This document shows, piece after piece, positions 30,809 through 40,400 of a stretch of 64,000 nucleotides of DNA. The position numbers and the translations under genes were made by a program. Each line of letters opens with the position of its first letter. Within the stretch, counting starts at the first letter, position 1. Source of the stretch: Deinococcus malanensis. Lineage in GTDB: Bacteria; Deinococcota; Deinococci; Deinococcales; Deinococcaceae. The stretch lies in NCBI RefSeq assembly GCF_014647655.1, contig NZ_BMPP01000004.1:1-64000 (forward strand), in the 5' to 3' direction. The notes beneath the pieces were generated by a model. The model was not told the DNA's origin. It saw only the letters and a list, made by a program, of their open reading frames with translations, and made no database searches.

Positions 30809-31546
30809 GCAGGCAGCATCGAATGCACGTGCCGGTGAGTTGCCGTCGGGTGACAAGCGCTGAGCGGCCGGGTCGGTGCTGGATTTCCGTGACAGCACGG
30901 CGGAGCACGGTTCACCTGAACTGCGCGCTCCCGCAGGACGATGTGACTGCGGCGCTGCTCATGCTGGCGGGGGTGGCCCATCTGCAGGTCAGTGGCGCCG
31001 CCCTGCAGGGACGCTTGTCTCCTCACCGGCGGAGAAGTGCACAGCCCTGTGCGTCATCAGCACGATCTGTCCGGTCCGTCCCATGACGAGTCTCCGACGC
31101 CACCCTCGAACCCATCATGGACACGGGAAGAAGCGCAACCCGGGCATGGCACTCAGCCGCGTTGTTCCGCTCATCGCATGTCTGCGTGGATGGGCTGTCT
31201 CCAGCTCAGCCCACCAGTCGCCAGGCATGAGCGGTGAACCCACCATGAGCAGCATCACGGGAGCTCCGTCTCTCCGTTGTGCATCTGCAACCTCTTTGGG
31301 TGTCCCTGCACGCACCAGGGTCACGGTGGTGCAGTTCTGCGGACACCGGGGGCTCTTCGTATGGGGGATACCCACCAGATGCTGGAGTTGCGCGTTCATG
31401 CACCCAGGGGAGAGCTGATGGTCCTCGGTCCATCACCGACCCTCAAGACCAACCTGACCCATGACGCGCCACAGACGCCACTGGTGAACCCACCATGCGC
31501 AGCAAGCGTGCCCTGCACGACGGGCGCCTGCGCGAAGCGCGGTGGG
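30809..31546. other. Gene-poor stretch upstream of the immunity genes
   Basis: 738 bp with no recognisable coding sequence. A 15-bp direct repeat (GGTGAACCCACCATG at 31233-31247 and 31483-31497, both followed by a near-identical GCAGCA) is the only structure seen. Confidence 0.45.
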
Positions 31547-31891
31547 CGCTGGGCGCTGGATGGATATCCCCGGCAGGTGGGCGCGGCGGAGCACCTCCTC
31601 CGGCCCCTGGATTCGCTGGACTTTCCTGTCCTGAAGGTGGTGCACCTTCAACTGATCGACAACGAGGTGATGCGGCGCCTGCTGCACCGGGGCCGGGAGG
31701 ACGACACGCCTGAATCGGTGGAGAAGCGTCTAGCGGTATACCGCGAGGAGGTCCTCTCGGCCGTGACGTACCTCAGGGGGGCCCTCCCCGAAGGCACGGT
31801 CGTGGAGGTGGACGCACTGACACCAGGTCTGGACGCCGAGGCCGGCGCAGAGGAGGTAAAGCGCCGTGTGCTGCAGGCCGTGGCGGGATGA
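31547..31891 (+). pseudogene. Adenylate kinase-like C-terminal fragment
   Basis: The frame encodes LDGYPRQVGAAE, then HLQLIDNEVMRRLLHRGREDDTPESVEKRLAVYRE. This closely parallels the DG[FY]PRT...GRxDD...RL..Y segments of adenylate/nucleoside monophosphate kinases. The N-terminal P-loop (GxPGxGKGT) and the substrate-binding half are absent upstream in any frame, so no functional kinase can be made. The remnant ends at TGA 31889-31891. Confidence 0.75.
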
Positions 31892-32028
31892 CGCACAGCT
31901 CACACCGTGCCTGAAAGGATGACACCACCCAGGACAGGGCGAGGCCTGCCCCATGACGTACGCAGGCACTGCCGTGGGCAGGCCGTGGGTGAGACCTCGG
32001 CTCCTCTGGGATTTGCGCCTTTCGTAGA

Positions 32029-32241
32029 GGAGGCATCGGACACACCGCCGGGCAGATCTGGCGTCTGGGGCTGATGGGCGAAGTGGCGCAGGCGGGGCCC
32101 TACCGGGTCCTGATGGCGGAGCTTGAAGCCGTGTTGGGTGCAGAGGGTCTTCTGGGCCGCTTTGAAGGCGGTGCAGGAATCAGGTTCAGGATGACGTTTC
32201 TGGGGTGCCCGAGAAGGCCCGGAGGCCCCTGGGATCCGTGA
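32029..32241 (+). pseudogene. Class V aminotransferase C-terminal fragment
   Basis: Codons 32029 onward read [20 protein letters not shown] then a helical [14 protein letters not shown]. This resembles the end of serine/alanine-glyoxylate aminotransferases (typical A-G-K-x-W-R-I-G-L-M-G). Residues after VLGAEG look like read-through to TGA 32239-32241. The pyridoxal-phosphate domain is missing. Confidence 0.6.
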
Positions 32242-32293
32242 ACCCTAAAGAAGCACAGAAGTCGTCCACCACGGCCAGCTTCCCTTCTGGCCT

Positions 32294-33277
32294 ATGAATG
32301 GGTTACTTATGACCGATCCATCCACTTCCGCTGCGGTTGCCCCTGATTCCCTCTCCACCCTGGCAGGCAAGCGGGTGCTGCTGGTCTTCAATCCCAAAAG
32401 TGGCCAGGGAGAGAGTGCCCTCCCCGATTTCGTCCGCTTGGTCCGGCAGGCCGGGGCCGAAGTCACTGAGCGTGAACTGGTCAAGGACACGCCGATGAGC
32501 GAATACGTGGCCGATCTGAAGAACTTCGATCTGCTGGTCGGAGCGGGCGGTGACGGGACGGTGAGCAGCCTGGCGTACGCCGCGCGTTATAAAGACGTGC
32601 CCATCCTCGCGTACCCGGCGGGCACCGCCAACCTGATCGCCAGGAACCTCGATCTGCCGGACGACCCTGTTGAACTGGCGGCCGTTCTGGCGGGAGGCCA
32701 CACGGTGCGGGTGGACCTGGGCGAGATTGAGGTCAAAGGCGAGAAAAGCGGCTTCGCCATGCTCGCTGGCGCGGGAGCGGACGCGGCGATGATCCGCGAC
32801 TCTGAAGACCTCAAAGAGAAGTACGGTGAACTCGCGTACATCATGAGCGCGATGCGCCAGATCAATCCCAGCAAGACCACCTTCCACCTCGTCATTGATG
32901 GCGAGCCCCGCTCCTTCGAGGGCATCGGGGTGATGGTCGCGAACTTCGGCATGGCCAATTACCGCCTGCCGATCACGTCGGACATCAGTCCCAGCGACGG
33001 CAAGTTCACGGTGGTGCTGATCAAGGCTGGGAACATCCTGCGTCTCGTGCCCAACCTCATTGACTCGGTTCGGGCCAAGCTGAATCTCGGAGATCCCATG
33101 TTCAGTGGGAACCTGGAGACCCTGGATGCCAAGACGGTGACGGTCGAGGCGGACGATCCTTTTCCCCTGCAATACGACGGCGAGCTGCACGTGGAGACGA
33201 CCCCCTTCACGGCGAGCATCGTGCCGGGTGCCGTGCGCTTCCTGACGCCCATCAGGAAAGCGGATCTGGACACCTGA
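32294..33277 (+). CDS. Diacylglycerol/lipid kinase (DagK/YegS family)
   Basis: 327 residues. The catalytic domain begins with [13 protein letters not shown] and contains the nucleotide-binding GAGGDGT motif (about residues 83-89) and the [14 protein letters not shown] segment. A second beta-rich domain ends the protein. Such kinases phosphorylate diacylglycerol, sphingosine-like or polyprenol lipids at the membrane. No ribosome site is clear. ATG 32309 is an alternative start. Confidence 0.9.
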   Translation: MNGLLMTDPSTSAAVAPDSLSTLAGKRVLLVFNPKSGQGESALPDFVRLVRQAGAEVTERELVKDTPMSEYVADLKNFDLLVGAGGDGTVSSLAYAARYKDVPILAYPAGTANLIARNLDLPDDPVELAAVLAGGHTVRVDLGEIEVKGEKSGFAMLAGAGADAAMIRDSEDLKEKYGELAYIMSAMRQINPSKTTFHLVIDGEPRSFEGIGVMVANFGMANYRLPITSDISPSDGKFTVVLIKAGNILRLVPNLIDSVRAKLNLGDPMFSGNLETLDAKTVTVEADDPFPLQYDGELHVETTPFTASIVPGAVRFLTPIRKADLDT

Positions 33278-33511
33278 GCTGCGGCATATCCGCCGTGAAA
33301 TGGTCGGGAGGGGTGAGACAGGAACTTCGGTAATGGTGCGCCGCTTGTCCCGTCTGTCCCCGAAGGGCGTGCTCCCGCGCGCACACTGCCGGAAGGGGCG
33401 CTTCCAGCGAGGGTCCTGTGCACTGCACCGGGGCCGCGGCCTTCGCCGTGAGGACAGGCTGGATCCCCTCGGCTGGGACGTCTGGCTGCCCTTGAGCAGC
33501 CACGCTGAAGC

Positions 33512-34291
33512 ATGCTGTTCATTCTGGGTCTGATCCAGTTGCTCGCCTTCGGGCTCCTGGGGCTCGGCTGCTGGGCACTGGTGCGCTGGCTGACGCGGTC
33601 TGACCCGCGGGCGCACGCCGCGGTAGTCGTGGCCCTGTTCCTCCCCTGGATCGCCAGCCTGGCGTACGGCTTCGCGGCCTCACTCGAATACCGGTACGTG
33701 GTCCGTGCAGGCGTGGATACCAGCGTCGGCTACAAGAACGTGCCGGTCAGCCCGGGGTGCACCCTGATCGCGCGAATTCCGCCGGATGAGTCGTTCGTGG
33801 TCGGGCCCGCGAAGACTGACGGTGAGGAGCGGCCCCGGCTGATGTACGCCGACGAACTCACCGTTCAGGGCGACCGGGTGTACGTGCGCTCGGCGGAGGG
33901 CGTGGGCGTGATTGACCGGCAGGCTGACACCTGGCGCCGGGTGCCGGATGCCGGCGACCTCCAGGGTGCCCGGTGGCTGTCCCCGCAGGCATACAACCAG
34001 GCCTATGGCCCCCAGCCGGGACCACTGCATCCGATGTATCAGGCCGCCACCCGTGCGGCGCCCCTTGTGGTCTCAGCTCCCACGCTGATTCCACCTCGGC
34101 TCAGCCTGGGCATCGACCGGAGGGACCTGTCCGTGCCCTTTCAGCGTCGCCGTGCCGGTTGCGGGCGGCTGAGGGGTCACCCCTCTGTACGGTGCGTATC
34201 CGAGTCCACCTGGTCCCGGCTGAGGGTCTCGTTCTCCATCACGTCCGTGAATAGCAGGCGGGAGCGTCTCTCGAGTTCCTGGGCTTTGTGA
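33512..34291 (+). CDS. Membrane protein of unknown function, 3' end probably degraded
   Basis: The first ~200 residues are protein-like: two hydrophobic helices (LFILGLIQLLAFGLLGLGCW and AAVVVALFLPWIASLAYG) followed by a soluble domain with VSPGCTLIARIPPDE. The last ~60 residues are Arg/Ser-rich, lack pattern and lie antisense to the CheB tail region (34177-34392). The natural end was therefore probably lost by a frameshift or truncation. No family recognised. Confidence 0.55.
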   Translation: MLFILGLIQLLAFGLLGLGCWALVRWLTRSDPRAHAAVVVALFLPWIASLAYGFAASLEYRYVVRAGVDTSVGYKNVPVSPGCTLIARIPPDESFVVGPAKTDGEERPRLMYADELTVQGDRVYVRSAEGVGVIDRQADTWRRVPDAGDLQGARWLSPQAYNQAYGPQPGPLHPMYQAATRAAPLVVSAPTLIPPRLSLGIDRRDLSVPFQRRRAGCGRLRGHPSVRCVSESTWSRLRVSFSITSVNSRRERLSSSWAL

Positions 34292-34392
34292 CGGTACGCC
34301 TCCGCGAGGCGCACGTGGCCGGCCGCGGCAAGTTCCGTCCCGGTATTCTCCAGCAGCATCACGCCTTCTTCCACAGTGCGCAGGTCGCCCAT
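34177..34392 (-). CDS. C-terminal tail of the CheB-like protein, separated by a frameshift
   Basis: 71 residues, RTVEEGVMLLENTGTELAA then AEAYRHKAQELERRSRLLF. This is the helical tail found fused to CheB-like methylesterases with the zinc-ribbon-like segment. It is in the -1 frame relative to the gene ending at 34359. Joining the frames at GCG/GAC restores LWADLRTVEEG. Its ATG has a GAGGAG at 5-6 nt spacing, so it could still be translated as a separate peptide by re-initiation. Confidence 0.65.
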   Translation of the reverse strand: MGDLRTVEEGVMLLENTGTELAAAGHVRLAEAYRHKAQELERRSRLLFTDVMENETLSRDQVDSDTHRTEG

Positions 34393-35216
34393 AGCGTCTC
34401 CTCAATGTGCTCGGTGACGCTCACCAGCAGCGTATCGCCGGTGTACGCGTGTCCGGTATGACAGCGGTAGCGGGTGAAGCCGCTCTCGCTGATCTGCACC
34501 AGCACTCCGCCGCACTCCGGGCAGGTCTGTGGGGTCACCTTCCCGAACTCCATCACGCCCTGCCGGAACGCGTTGTCGCTGCGCGCGATCCGCACCTCGC
34601 GCCTGGTGCGCTCCCGTGTCGCGTCGTCCACCGCGGCGGCCTGCCGGGGCACGTTACGGGCCAGGCGGTCGAGCAGTGCCGCCAGGTCTGCGACGCGCAC
34701 GACATGGTCCACCTCCACCCGCGTCAGGGCGCTTTGCGGCATTGAGTCGTGCTCGGCGTCTTTCGGGTCCTGCACCACGGTGGTGCCGCCAAAATGCTTG
34801 ATGCTCCACAGGCCGGAAGTGCCGTCGTCGAGCATGTCACTGAGCACCACGCCGATCGCATTGGGTCCCTCGCTGTACGCCGCAGAGCGGAACAGGACAT
34901 CCACAGCGGGGCGCGCACGATTTTCCTTGGGGCCTTTGCGGACGAGCAGGCAGCCATGCTCGGTCAGCAGGTGGTGCTCGGCCGGGGCGCAGTAGATGTG
35001 TCCAGGTCGGATCGGCTCGCCGTCCTGGGCATGCGTGGCGGGGAGTGGTCCGGCCCGGTTCAGAATTTCAGGCAGGTGGCTGGGCGTGTAGGCCGGGATG
35101 TGCGTGACGATGCAGATGGCCGCAGGGAAGTCTGCGGGCAGGTGGGTGGCGAGGTCGATCAGGGGCTGGGTGCCGCCGGCGGAGGCGCCCACCACGATCA
35201 GACGGTGCGGAAGCAT
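34359..35216 (-). CDS. Stand-alone CheB-like protein-glutamate methylesterase, frameshifted at the 3' end
   Basis: 285 residues. It starts directly with the methylesterase domain (LIVVGASAGG, Ser12 as nucleophile), followed by a conserved THIPA His and the LSDMLDDGTSG acid motif. There is no receiver domain, unlike chemotaxis CheB. A CPECGG...CHTGHAYT segment could bind zinc. In relatives such proteins accompany CheR-histidine kinase hybrids in stress signalling. The protein ends prematurely at TGA 34359-34361, with its helical tail in another frame. The ATG at 35216 starts at the conserved core. The open frame upstream is not protein-like. Confidence 0.82.
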   Translation of the reverse strand: MLPHRLIVVGASAGGTQPLIDLATHLPADFPAAICIVTHIPAYTPSHLPEILNRAGPLPATHAQDGEPIRPGHIYCAPAEHHLLTEHGCLLVRKGPKENRARPAVDVLFRSAAYSEGPNAIGVVLSDMLDDGTSGLWSIKHFGGTTVVQDPKDAEHDSMPQSALTRVEVDHVVRVADLAALLDRLARNVPRQAAAVDDATRERTRREVRIARSDNAFRQGVMEFGKVTPQTCPECGGVLVQISESGFTRYRCHTGHAYTGDTLLVSVTEHIEETLWATCALWKKA

Positions 35217-35642
35217 GGTCACACTATCTCGCGCCAGAGCATGAGCTGTGGGGTGGTGACGGCAATGCCCGGTTCGAGCCTGAGCCCACCGCGAATCCGC
35301 TTGAGCGCGGGAAGAGCGGCGCGCCCTCCAGGGCTCCTCTGCAGCTTCTGCTTCTCCACCGGTCCTGCCTGAGGCGTTTGCGCAGCCAGGATCGGTGGGG
35401 GAGATGAGTCTGGAGCGCTGCTGGGCAGGCGAAAGTTGTCCACTTTCAGGCCTGTAACTGCCCAAGGTGGAGACTGCTGCCCGTGCGATTCAGGGACTTG
35501 CCGCCCTGGGCGCTGGTGCAGAATGGCAGCCACGTGCCTGCTTTCTTCGTCTTTACGCTTGTGGCCCCGGAGGGCACCTGGTGTGCCCGCTTTCCGCATG
35601 AGCGTGCCCGCTGCTACAGTTCATCTTCCTGGGGACCACAGG
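35217..35642. other. Intergenic region upstream of the CheB-like gene
   Basis: 426 bp. A minus-strand open frame (35219-35599) is Pro/Arg-rich and not convincing. TACAGT at 35617-35622 on the plus strand could be a -10 for the small gene that follows. Confidence 0.4.
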
Positions 35643-35774
35643 CTGACCATCACCAGCATCCAGCTGCCTACCGAGGAAATATTCCGGGCATTGGCTGCCC
35701 GGGCGGCGACCCGTCATGCGAATCCCGCCTCCGACGAGTACCGGCAACTGCTTCATCTGCTGATTCCTTTTTGA
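35643..35774 (+). CDS. Possible small ribbon-helix-helix-like protein (CTG start?)
   Basis: 43 residues: strand-like LTITSIQLP followed by two short helices (TEEIFRALAARAATRH and ASDEYRQLLHLL). The layout recalls FitA/VapB-type antitoxins. The only nearby start is CTG at 35643 with GGGGACC upstream, or the ATG at 35598. No toxin partner lies beside it. Doubtful. Confidence 0.25.
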   Translation: MTITSIQLPTEEIFRALAARAATRHANPASDEYRQLLHLLIPF

Positions 35775-35957
35775 CCGGCTGGGCTTCGTCCGTGCCAGGA
35801 GCGGTGGAACGGTCAAAGCCACGTGCCTGACCAGACTCACGTCACGACGCTCCACTCGCGAGGTGCTTTTTCAACGCCTCGTTCATTCCTGGACTGACCT
35901 TCATCAGCGTGGCCACCGATGACAGTAAGTACACGGGTTGTGGAGGGAAAGGGCGAT

Positions 35958-36290
35958 TTAGCGGGTGGGTGTGTGGCGCGCGGCGCGGCGGCCCAGGCTG
36001 CTTTTCAGGCGCCGGGCCACCGCCTGCACGCAGGCGCGGCAGCTCAGCGGTCCCGTCACCTGAGGCGCATCAGCGTAGACCTGAGGACCACGGCCACAGA
36101 GTGCCTGGCCATCCGAGAGCCGCACCAGGTGGGTGGCGCCCCCGGGGGCCAGCTGGAAAGCGTGCGGCTCACTCAGGTGGTGACGCATAGCGATCTCGGC
36201 GCAGGCCCGCTCGAATGGCAGTTCGGCCAGGTCGGTGTGGGTTGGTGTGGCACGGGTGCGCAGCGCGGCGGAAGAGCGAGGTGCAGCCAT
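35958..36290 (-). CDS. Small protein with CRAC motif, function unknown
   Basis: 110 residues. THLVRLSDGQALCGRGPQVYAD then GPLSCRACVQAVARRLK suggests a small domain with three cysteines that might hold a metal. ATG at 36290 is favoured because TACCCT ends 7 nt upstream, the same arrangement as other genes here. No family recognised. Confidence 0.5.
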   Translation of the reverse strand: MAAPRSSAALRTRATPTHTDLAELPFERACAEIAMRHHLSEPHAFQLAPGGATHLVRLSDGQALCGRGPQVYADAPQVTGPLSCRACVQAVARRLKSSLGRRAARHTPTR

Positions 36291-36297
36291 GCTCAGG

Positions 36298-36303
36298 AGG
36301 GTA
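36298..36303 (-). promoter_or_regulatory. Putative leaderless -10 (TACCCT) for the CRAC-motif gene
   Basis: Minus-strand TACCCT ends 7 nt before the ATG at 36290. Confidence 0.4.
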
Positions 36304-36571
36304 GCGCGGTGCCCAGGCGGAGGGCGGCGGTTCATGTGATCGCCACCCTCCGCCTGAGGCCTGAACCAGTGCGCTTAAGGTTGCATGGGGCCACCTGCTA
36401 TCCGCAATTATTTCCGGGATACCCCAAGTTGACGTCAGGGGCATTTCGAGTTGCTTGTTGCATAACCTCCTGAGCCAACGCGGAGTCACGTTCACCTCGA
36501 GATCCAAAGGCGCCCTTCGCAGGCAATCTCAGCGCTGGCCCTGACGAGGGGTGCTCCAGGCCTCCGCTGCT

Positions 36572-37054
36572 TCAGCGCTGCGGAACGGTTCCAGCCCTGG
36601 CCAGCGCCGAGTTGAAGTAACGCGGGTCGAAGCTGACCTCCTCACCCAGCCAGTCGGGGCGCTCGAAGGCCTCGTCTTCGCGCTCAAGCTCAACTTCCGC
36701 CAGGATCAGGCCAGAGAGCGACCCGCCGAATTCGTCGACATCCCAGGTGTGGCGGCCCACCGTCACGCGGAAGCGCCGCTTGCTCAGGGCGCTGGTGGCT
36801 AGGGTCCGGAGCATCTGCGCGGCGTCACCCGGCGGGATGGGATACTCGTACTCGGCGCGGGTCAGGCCCTGCGTGGCGCCCTTGATCGTCAGCCAGGCCC
36901 GGTCGCCCTGCAGGCGCACGCGCACCGTGTGCTCCGGATCCTGGCTGAGGTAGCCCTGCACGGTCAGCTGCCCGGCGTCGCGCGGTTGATCAGCCCAGCG
37001 CTGTGGATCAACCAGGAATTTGCGTTCGATCTCGAGTGGAGGCGAGTGGCTCAT
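36572..37054 (-). CDS. CYTH domain triphosphatase-like protein
   Basis: 160 residues. The N-terminal E8-I-E10-R-K12 (ExExK) is the metal- and triphosphate-binding signature of CYTH proteins. VRVRLQGDRAWLTIKG, EYEYPIP, the TVGRHTWDVDEF strand and the LAEVELERED acid strand complete the tunnel. These proteins hydrolyse inorganic triphosphate, thiamine triphosphate or make cAMP. Inorganic triphosphatase is most likely at this size, by inference. ATG 37054 gives a normal N-terminus. Confidence 0.9.
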   Translation of the reverse strand: MSHSPPLEIERKFLVDPQRWADQPRDAGQLTVQGYLSQDPEHTVRVRLQGDRAWLTIKGATQGLTRAEYEYPIPPGDAAQMLRTLATSALSKRRFRVTVGRHTWDVDEFGGSLSGLILAEVELEREDEAFERPDWLGEEVSFDPRYFNSALARAGTVPQR

Positions 37055-37447
37055 GGCTTCAGCATGACGCGTACCCCGGGTGAACCTGTTGTGCACCTCA
37101 GGATGAAGGGGGCAAGAACAAAGCCTCCCCGGGGAGGTTGCAAGGCGACGCACAGGTGGAACGCCGGCGCTGGTCATGGCGAAGGTGTCCCGTGAGCCGC
37201 GGAGCAGGACCAGGTGCTGACCGGGTTCAGCAGGCGACTGCCGCTGCAGCCGCTGTGCAGGTCCTGGGCTGAACACCGCTTCCGGAGGAAGGAGTACCAC
37301 CTGGAAGAGCACGGGGGACCTTGGTGACAACGAGAGGCAGCGCCAGAGCTTCAGGTCCGGGCCATGCCCTCGGTCACAGGAGCTGTGCCGGGACGCCCTG
37401 GAAGGTACCACTGAAATATTCCCTTTCGATACGCCCTAGAATGTCCT
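37055..37447. other. Intergenic region upstream of the histidine kinase
   Basis: 393 bp. Contains a perfect palindrome CCTCCCCGGGGAGG (about 37124-37137) and the putative -10 TAGAAT at 37437-37442. No gene seen. Confidence 0.45.
37437..37442 (+). promoter_or_regulatory. Putative leaderless -10 (TAGAAT) for the histidine kinase
   Basis: TAGAAT ends 5 nt before the GTG at 37448. A weak CTGAAA lies 20 bp upstream. Confidence 0.4.
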
Positions 37448-40400
37448 GTGCCTCTCCCGCCTGACCGTCCCACCCTGGCCGGCATGGGTGCGGATGTCGC
37501 GTCCATCAAAAGCCTGCTCGACCTGTGCCCGACCGGTGCAGTCCTTACTGATTCCTCGTTGCGGGTGCTGCACATCAACAGCGCCCTGGCCACACTGATG
37601 AATTCCGACGTTCACGCTGCCCGCGGACAATCCCTGAGCGGGCTGCTGCCCGGGTTGCCGCGTGAAGTGCTTGACGCCTGCGAGGCAGCACTGTGGCGGG
37701 ACCAGCCACAACGTGACCTGCGGTTCGACCTGATCAGCTCAGAGGGCCCCCATGCCGTTCGCGGCCGGGTGACTCCGGTCCACGATGGTCATCAGCAGGT
37801 CGCCGGGCTGGTCGTGACCTTCGAAGACGCTGCTCCGGCGACCGTGGAGATCGACCGGCTCCGCCGCCTGCAGACCATCACGGCGGCCCTCACGCGGGCG
37901 GTGACCGCGAACGACGTCAAGGCCATCATCCTGCAACAAGTTGTGCCTGCCACGGCCGCCTACGCGGGGAGTCTGATCAGGGTGGTGGATGAGGCGACGC
38001 TGTACACGCTGGGAACGGTCGGATACGACCAGACCTTTGAACTCACTTGGCAGCGCTTCCCGGCGGACGAGGGCTTTCCAGGGGTGGCCGCCATCCGGGC
38101 GAGGCAGCCGATCTTCGCGACCCTGGATGATCTGCAGCGGGACTACGTTGCTGTGCTGCCCCTGCTGCAGCCCCGCACCCGCGCGGTTGCCGCCCTGCCC
38201 CTGATGGCCGACGGGCTCGTCCTGGGCTGCCTGACCCTCTCCTTCGAGCAGGAGGGTGACATTCAGGCTGACCGGCAAGGGCACCTGCTGGCCCTGGCGG
38301 AGGTCAGCAGCCAGGCGCTGCGGCGCGCCCGGCAGTACGACGCGGAGCACGCCGCGCACCAGCGCAGTGCTCTGCTCGCTGAGGCGGGCACCGCGCTGGC
38401 TGAGTCCCTGAACGTGACCGCGACGCTGGAGCGGATCACGACCCTGGCCATCCAGCATGTCGCGGACTGGGCGGCCGTGTTCCTGCCGGATGACACCGGG
38501 CGGATGGTCGTGGCCGCCGCGGCCCACCCGGATCCAGCGAAGGTCGGGCAGCTTCGCTGGTTCCTCGCCCGGCTCCCGCACGATCCACAGGCATCGGGCT
38601 CACCTGCCTGGGTCCTGCAGACCGGGCAAGCCGTCCTGATGCCTGTGGTTCCGCCTGACATCGCCGACGCGTTCCCGCAGAGTGACCTTCGTGACGCGTT
38701 CCTGGCGTTGGGTCAGCACTCGGTGATCAACGTGCCGCTCACCGTTCAGGGCCGGCATATTGGCGTGCTGGGCCTCGCCACCACCCACCCGTCCCGCACG
38801 TACGGGGAGGCTGACCTGGAACTGGCGCAGGCCCTCGCTGCCCGGGCGGCCCTCGCGCTGGACAATGCCCAGCTGCATGAGGCAGCCGACCACAAGGAGC
38901 AGCGTTACCGCTCGCTGGTCGACGCGACCCGCCAGGCCGTCTGGACGAACAGCCCCGAGGGACGGATGCTCGGTGAGCAGCCCGGCTGGGCCGCGCTGAC
39001 CGGGCAGGCACAGGCGGAATACGAGGGGTACGGCTGGTCTGACGCTCTGCATCCAGAAGACCATGCGCCGACGCTGGCCGCGTGGCAACGCGCCGTGGCG
39101 ACCCACTCCGGCTTCGAGATGGTCCACCGGGTCAGGGGGGCGGACGGGACCTACCGGCACTTCCACGCGCGCGCTGTCCCGGTCCTGAACGCGGACGGCA
39201 GCGTCCGGGAGTGGGTGGGCGTTCACACCGACATCACCGGGCAGGTGGACGCCCAGCGAACCCTGCAGGACCTCAACGCCCTCCTGGAGCAGCGGGTGCA
39301 GGAACGCACGCGCGCGCTGGCGGAAAGTGAGCGGCGCTTCCGGAGCATCTTCGACAGCCAGTTCCAGCTGATCGGCCTGCTCGAGCCGGACGGCACGCTG
39401 ATCGAGGCGAACCGCACGGCCCTGGACTTTGCCGGGGTGACCCTCGAGGACGTGGTGGGCAGGCCCTTCTGGACGGCTCCCTGGTGGCGCTATTCCGATG
39501 AGGTGCTTCAGGAGCTGCGTGACGCCCTGCGCCGGGCCGCGTCCGGTGAGACCGTGCGGTATGACGTGGACATCTTGGACATGAACGGTCAGGCCGCGAC
39601 CATCGATTTTTCCCTGAAGCCGGTGTTCGGTGACCAGGGTCAGGTGATCCTGCTGATTCCGGAGGGCCGCATCATCAGCGAGGAACGTCGTCTGGCGGCC
39701 GTGCTACAGGCGGTGGTCTCCAGTGCGCCCCTGATCCTGTTCGCCCTGGACAGGCAGGGCCGGTATCTCCTGTCGGACGGCGCCGCGCTCGCCACGCTCG
39801 GCCGGCAGCCCAACGAGCTGATCGGGCAGAGTGCCCATGAGGTCTACCGTCAGCAGCCGCAGGTGCTGGAGCCGATGAAGCGCGCGCTGGTCGGTGAGAA
39901 GGTTCATGAGATCGGCACCATGCGGGGGATCACGCTCGAGAGCTGGTACCAGCCGCTGAGAGACCAGCGCGGTCAGGTGAACGGCATGGTCGGGGTGGCC
40001 ATCGACGTGACCGACCGCGCCCGCGCGGAACAGGAACGCGAGGAGACGCGGGCACGGGCCGAGGTGCTCGCGGCCCTCGGCGACGCCCTGCAGGTGGTCT
40101 CGTCCCCGGGCGAGGTGGTCGTGCAGGCACTGGAGACCCTGGGTCCTGCGCTGGACGTGATGGCCCTGATGGTGGTCCCGGTCGACGTGCAGCACATGAA
40201 AGCCATCACCGTCTGGGGTGAGGTCCCCGACCTGGTCCGGGGGACCATGGACCGCGAGGACCGCTCGCTGGCCGACACGCCGGTCCTTGCCAGGGTCGTG
40301 TCCACCCGCCGGGCGGTCTACCTGGAGGATTACGGGGGCGCTCCGGAGCGTGCGCCCGGACTGGACGGCCTGGCCTGTGCGGTGGAACCGGTGCTGACCT

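Noticed and set aside
31115..31399. Minus-strand frame with a somewhat protein-like stretch (GAPVMLLMVGSPLMPGDWWAE)
   Set aside because: Too short, no family match and no start context. Left as unannotated sequence.
35219..35599. 126-codon minus-strand open frame upstream of the CheB-like gene
   Set aside because: Pro/Arg-rich with no motif and no ribosome site. Considered noise.
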